Assembly: GCF_014852685.1 (NCBI RefSeq)
Contig: NZ_JACZDF010000003.1
Coordinates: 248,001 to 312,000, forward strand
DNA: 64,000 bases
Direction: 5' to 3'
From: Flavimobilis rhizosphaerae
GTDB lineage: Bacteria; Actinomycetota; Actinomycetes; Actinomycetales; Cellulomonadaceae
Shown here in pieces: positions 60,353 to 64,000 of this stretch. Made by a program: the position numbers and the translations under genes. The notes below the pieces were generated by a model. That model saw only the letters and a list, made by a program, of their open reading frames with translations. It ran no database searches and was not told the DNA's origin. Positions within the stretch are counted from its first letter, which is position 1. The number at the start of each line of letters is the position of its first letter.

Positions 60353-60940
60353 TCAGTCGTCCGTGAGCGTCATGTGCACGCCGCCCACGAGGGCTGCGAC
60401 GACGTTGTAGAGGAAGGCTCCGATCGTCGAGAGCGCCGTCATGAGGACGACATCGACGACAGCGATGATCATCGCGAGGGAGACGACGCGGTCGCGCTCG
60501 ACGTACTGGAGGATGTCGAGCTCGGACTCGGTCCCGACGATCTTCCGGATCGTCTCGTCGATCGACGTGAACACCCCGAGGTCGTTGAGCGCGTACCAGA
60601 ACACGAAGGCCGCGACGACGATCATGATGCCGATCGCGATCGACAGGAGGAACGACATCTTCATGACGGACCACGGGTCGATGCGCGAGAGCGTGAGGCG
60701 GACCTTGCGCGGCGCGTAGTCCTCCTCGTCGAGGTGCTCGTTGTCGTGCTCGTCCACGGGCCTCGGGGCGCTGGCCGGCGCGGGAACCGCGCCCGTGCTC
60801 CCCGGGCCGGTGGGAGTCGCGCCGGTTGCGGAGATCGCAGCAGGCGCAGGCACCGGACCGGGCCCGGCGGGCGCGTCGGGACGCGGTGCCGGGGTCTTCG
60901 GGGTGATCGCCGGCGGCGCGGCGTCCTGCTTCTCGGTCAC
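60353..60940 (-). CDS. DUF3566 transmembrane protein
   Basis: 195 aa. Pro/Ala-rich N-terminus (1-60), then the DUF3566 domain (about 78-193): [54 protein letters not shown], and a second helix ([33 protein letters not shown]). Function unknown, invariably behind gyrA in actinobacteria. Its start overlaps the gyrA stop by 4 bp. Confidence 0.92.
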   Translation of the reverse strand: MTEKQDAAPPAITPKTPAPRPDAPAGPGPVPAPAAISATGATPTGPGSTGAVPAPASAPRPVDEHDNEHLDEEDYAPRKVRLTLSRIDPWSVMKMSFLLSIAIGIMIVVAAFVFWYALNDLGVFTSIDETIRKIVGTESELDILQYVERDRVVSLAMIIAVVDVVLMTALSTIGAFLYNVVAALVGGVHMTLTDD

Positions 60941-63609
60941 GCTCGCTCCTCCTCGGTGCCCGTCACGTCGATGTCAGCGACGTCGGTCGTCCCAGTCTGC
61001 CCCGCCTCGGCGGTGTTGGCCTCCTCCTGCAGGGGGACCGTCCCGTCCGTGGACTCGGCGTCGACGGCGAAACCCTCGCCGTCGGTGGCCTCGTCGTCAT
61101 CCCCAGATTCCTCGTTGCGGGCGACGGCGATGATCCGGTCGTTCTTGTCGGGCTTGGCGAAGATCACGCCCTGCGAGGTGCGCCCGGTCGGGTTGACCTC
61201 ACGCACCGCGGACCGCACGATCTTGCCGCGTTCCATGATGACGAGCACCTCGTCGTCCTCGTCGACGACGAGGGCGCCGACGAGGTCCCCGTTGCGCTCG
61301 GGCAGGTTCGCGACGCGGATGCCGAGCCCGCCTCGGCCCTGGAGCCGGTAGTTGTCGACCGTGAGCTGGGTGCGCTTCGCGATGCCGCCCTCGGTGACGG
61401 TGAAGAGGAACGCGTCGTCACGAACGACGTCCATCGCGAGCAGGTCGTCGTCGTCGCGGAACTTCATGCCCGTGACGCCCGACGTCGAACGCCCCATGGG
61501 CCGCACCTGCTCATCGTTCGCCGTGAAGCGGATCGACTGGCCCTTGCGGCTCACGAGGATGACGTCGTCGACGGAGTTGACGATGCGGGCCGAGACGAGC
61601 TCGTCGGTCGTACCCTCGTCGTCCTCGCGGAGGTTGATCGCGATGAGGCCGGCGGTGCGGTTCGTGTCGTACTCGGTCAGGCGCGTCTTCTTGACGAGGC
61701 CTCGCTTCGTCGCGAGAAGGAGGTACCCCGCGTCCTCGTATGTCCGCAGCGCGAGCACCTGGGCGATCCGCTCGTCGGGCTGGAACGCAAGAAGGTTCGC
61801 GACGTGCTGCCCCTTGGCGTCGCGGCCGCCCTCGGGCAGCTCGTACGCCTTGGCACGGTAGACGCGGCCGAAGTTCGTGAAGAAGAGCAGCCAGTTGTGG
61901 GTCGAGGTGACGAAGAAGTGGTCGACGATGTCGTCCTCTCGCAGCTGTGCGCCGCGGACGCCCTTGCCACCACGCTTCTGCGCCCGGTAGTTGTCGGTGC
62001 GGGTGCGCTTGACGTAACCGCCGCGGGTGATGGTGACGACCATCTCCTCCTCGGCGATGAGGTCCTCGATCGAGACCTCGCCGTCGAACGGGAGGATCGT
62101 CGTGCGACGCTCGTCGCCGTAGCGGCCGACGATCTCGTCGAGCTCGTCGCCGACGATCTGCCGCTGCCGGTCCTCGTTCGCGAGGATCGCGTTGTAGTCA
62201 GCGATGCGCGCCATGAGCTCGGCGTGCTCGTCGGCGATCTTCTGACGCTCCATCGCGGCGAGCGCGCGCAGCTGGAGGGCGAGGATCGCACGGGCCTGGA
62301 TCTCGTCGACGTCGAGGAGGCGCATGAGGCCTTCACGGGCGTCGTCGACGGTCGCGGACGCGCGGATGAGCGCGATGACCTCGTCGAGCATGTCGAGGGC
62401 CTTGAGGTAGCCCGTGAGGATGTGGGCGCGCTCCTCGGCCTCGCGGAGCATGAAGCGCGTCCGGCGGACAATGACGTCCATCTGGTGCGTCGTCCAGTGG
62501 CGGATGAACGCGTCGAGCGACAGGGTGCGTGGCACGCCGTCGACGAGGGCGATCATGTTCGCGCCGAACGTGTCCTGGAGCTGCGTGTGCTTGTAGAGGT
62601 TGTTGAGGACGACCTTCGCGACAGCGTCGCGCTTGAGGACGATGACGAGCCGCTGACCGGTGCGGCCCGAGGTCTCGTCACGCAGGTCGGCGATGCCGCC
62701 GAGACGGCCTTCCTTGACGAGGTCGGCGATCTTCGCGGCGAGGTTGTCAGGGTTGACCTGGTACGGCAGCTCGGTGACGACGAGGCACGTGCGGCCCTGG
62801 ATCTCCTCGACGTTGACGACGGCACGCATCGTGATCGAGCCGCGACCCGTGCGGTACATGTCCTCGATCCCGCGGCGGCCGAGCACCGCGGCGCCCGTCG
62901 GGAAGTCCGGACCCTTGATCTCGCCGATGAGGGCGTCGAGGAGCTCCTCGCGACTCGCACCCGGGTGGGCAAGGTGCCACCGGACACCAGCGGCGACCTC
63001 GCGCATGTTGTGCGGCGGGATGTTCGTCGCCATGCCGACGGCGATGCCGGAGGAGCCGTTGACGAGGAGGTTGGGGAAGCGCGCCGGCAGGACGACGGGC
63101 TCCTGGGTGCGACCGTCGTAGTTGTCCTGGAAGTCGACGGTCTCCTTGTCGATGTCCCGGACCATCTCCATGGCGAGCGGCGCCATGCGGCACTCGGTGT
63201 ACCGGGGTGCTGCGGCGGGGTCGTTGCCGGGGGAGCCGAAGTTCCCCTGCCCGGCGATGAGCGGGTAGCGCAGCGACCAGTCCTGCACGAGGCGCACCAT
63301 GGCGTCGTAGATCGCGGTGTCACCGTGCGGGTGGTACTTGCCCATGACGTCGCCGACGACGCGCGTGCACTTGGAGAACGCGCGGTCGGGACGGTAGCCG
63401 CCGTCGTACATCGCGTAGAGCACGCGTCGGTGGACGGGCTTGAGGCCGTCGCGGACGTCGGGCAGCGCGCGCGAGACGATGACGCTCATCGCGTAGTCGA
63501 GGAACGACTTCTGCATCTCCTGCTGGAGGTCGATCTGGTCGATCCGTCCGTGGTTGACGACGTCGTACGCGTCGCCGGTCGTCCCGTTCTCGGGGGTGTT
63601 CTCGCTCAC
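60937..63609 (-). CDS. gyrA: DNA gyrase subunit A
   Basis: 890 aa. Catalytic Tyr in [10 protein letters not shown] (about 132), the quinolone region [17 protein letters not shown] (Thr at the E. coli Ser83-equivalent, Asp at the Asp87-equivalent) and the GyrA box QKRGGKGV (about 540). C-terminal beta-pinwheel repeats run to about 840, then an acidic tail. It introduces negative supercoils with GyrB. Reads away from the origin expected beyond the right edge. Confidence 0.97.
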   Translation of the reverse strand: MSENTPENGTTGDAYDVVNHGRIDQIDLQQEMQKSFLDYAMSVIVSRALPDVRDGLKPVHRRVLYAMYDGGYRPDRAFSKCTRVVGDVMGKYHPHGDTAIYDAMVRLVQDWSLRYPLIAGQGNFGSPGNDPAAAPRYTECRMAPLAMEMVRDIDKETVDFQDNYDGRTQEPVVLPARFPNLLVNGSSGIAVGMATNIPPHNMREVAAGVRWHLAHPGASREELLDALIGEIKGPDFPTGAAVLGRRGIEDMYRTGRGSITMRAVVNVEEIQGRTCLVVTELPYQVNPDNLAAKIADLVKEGRLGGIADLRDETSGRTGQRLVIVLKRDAVAKVVLNNLYKHTQLQDTFGANMIALVDGVPRTLSLDAFIRHWTTHQMDVIVRRTRFMLREAEERAHILTGYLKALDMLDEVIALIRASATVDDAREGLMRLLDVDEIQARAILALQLRALAAMERQKIADEHAELMARIADYNAILANEDRQRQIVGDELDEIVGRYGDERRTTILPFDGEVSIEDLIAEEEMVVTITRGGYVKRTRTDNYRAQKRGGKGVRGAQLREDDIVDHFFVTSTHNWLLFFTNFGRVYRAKAYELPEGGRDAKGQHVANLLAFQPDERIAQVLALRTYEDAGYLLLATKRGLVKKTRLTEYDTNRTAGLIAINLREDDEGTTDELVSARIVNSVDDVILVSRKGQSIRFTANDEQVRPMGRSTSGVTGMKFRDDDDLLAMDVVRDDAFLFTVTEGGIAKRTQLTVDNYRLQGRGGLGIRVANLPERNGDLVGALVVDEDDEVLVIMERGKIVRSAVREVNPTGRTSQGVIFAKPDKNDRIIAVARNEESGDDDEATDGEGFAVDAESTDGTVPLQEEANTAEAGQTGTTDVADIDVTGTEEERA

Positions 63610-63679
63610 CGTCTCGTTCCTTCGCTCGGCGCTGGGCCGGGTCGTGCGTGGGGTTCCTGTCGCTGGGGCCGGGCGGCCG

Positions 63680-64000
63680 TCAGATGTCGAGGAACCTCAC
63701 GTCCTTGGCGTTGCGCTGGATGAAGGAGCGTCGCTGCTCGACGTCCTCTCCCATGAGCACTGAGAAGACCTCGTCGGCCGTCGCCGCGTCGTCGAGGGTC
63801 ACCTGGAGCAGCGTGCGGTGCTCGGGGTCCATCGTCGTGTCCCAGAGCTCGGAGTAGTCCATCTCGCCGAGGCCCTTGTAGCGCTGGATGCCGTTGTCCT
63901 TGGGGATGCGCCGGCCGGCGGCGAGGCCGGCCGCGAGGGCCTGGTCGCGCTCGGCGTCGGAGTACACGTAGTCGTGGGGTGCGTTCGACCACTTGAGACG
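63680..64000 (-). CDS. gyrB: DNA gyrase subunit B, C-terminal part (cut by window end)
   Basis: About 107 C-terminal codons; the start lies beyond the right edge. The TOPRIM/C-terminal signature [54 protein letters not shown] is unmistakable. It ends 70 bp before gyrA. Confidence 0.96.
   Translation of the reverse strand, partial: RLKWSNAPHDYVYSDAERDQALAAGLAAGRRIPKDNGIQRYKGLGEMDYSELWDTTMDPEHRTLLQVTLDDAATADEVFSVLMGEDVEQRRSFIQRNAKDVRFLDI

Noticed and set aside
60937-63609. Quinolone-resistance substitution in GyrA
   Set aside because: Thr at the Ser83-equivalent position and Asp at Asp87-equivalent are common wild-type residues in related actinobacteria as far as I recall; no claim is made.
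1-64000. Horizontally acquired island
   Set aside because: No phage, integrase, transposase or sharp shift in base composition was seen; only the 26.75-26.83 kb region is locally less GC-rich.

Overview
The window is a 64 kb piece of a very GC-rich actinobacterial chromosome. It most resembles Micrococcales of the Cellulomonadaceae/Sanguibacteraceae type. The evidence is strong G/C preference at third codon positions, frequent GTG starts, leaderless promoters, and at the right end the conserved origin-proximal block gyrB-gyrA-DUF3566-tRNA-Ile-DLW39-tRNA-Ala ... crgA-DUF881-pabA-pknB-pknA-pbpA-rodA-pstP-fhaB-fhaA-tRNA-Leu. gyrB and gyrA are read leftward, so the replication origin should lie just beyond the right edge. 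Genus-level placement is inference.

Layout. 0-5 kb: end of a GH20 hexosaminidase gene, a PH-domain membrane protein, and a SAM-riboswitch-controlled metF-metE methionine operon. 5-15.9 kb: DUF2510 protein, peptidase E-like protein, a formate/nitrite-type channel, a sugar isomerase-like protein, an ABC exporter pair, two tiny membrane proteins, an unusual zinc-ribbon SDR, a copper-chaperone-like protein and RlmC. 15.9-22.3 kb: CNNM/HlyC protein, NUDIX hydrolase, a LuxR-type HTH protein, a second ABC pair, an aminotransferase and a low-molecular-weight phosphatase. 22.3-26.9 kb: a possible 12-codon gene with a near-ideal ribosome-binding site, then a five-gene leftward operon for secreted TasA/camelysin-like proteins, an LPXTG protein and the SipW-type signal peptidase. 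26.9-36.6 kb: a LysR regulator facing a 48-aa orphan protein, a broken small gene, a nucleotidyltransferase, an NDH-2-like flavoprotein with a YwiC-like membrane protein, an AspT-type transporter, and a glycosyltransferase/polytopic membrane protein pair flanked by identical 45-bp palindromes. 36.6-43.0 kb: a leftward block sdhC-sdhA-sdhB-aspA-dcu, which reads as an aspartate-to-fumarate-to-succinate pathway for anaerobic electron disposal. 43.3-64 kb: SPFH protein, tRNA-Leu, the cell-division/cell-wall kinase operon, CrgA, rhomboid protease, cyclophilin, an apolipoprotein-like protein, a HAD phosphatase, two tRNAs, DLW-39, DUF3566 and DNA gyrase.

Regulation is compact. Many neighbours overlap by ATGA/GTGA, and at least seven genes have a TAnnnT-like -10 box 6-8 nt before the start codon, as expected for leaderless mRNAs. 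Most transcription units end in long GC hairpins with few Ts. No CRISPR array, prophage, insertion sequence or rRNA was seen.
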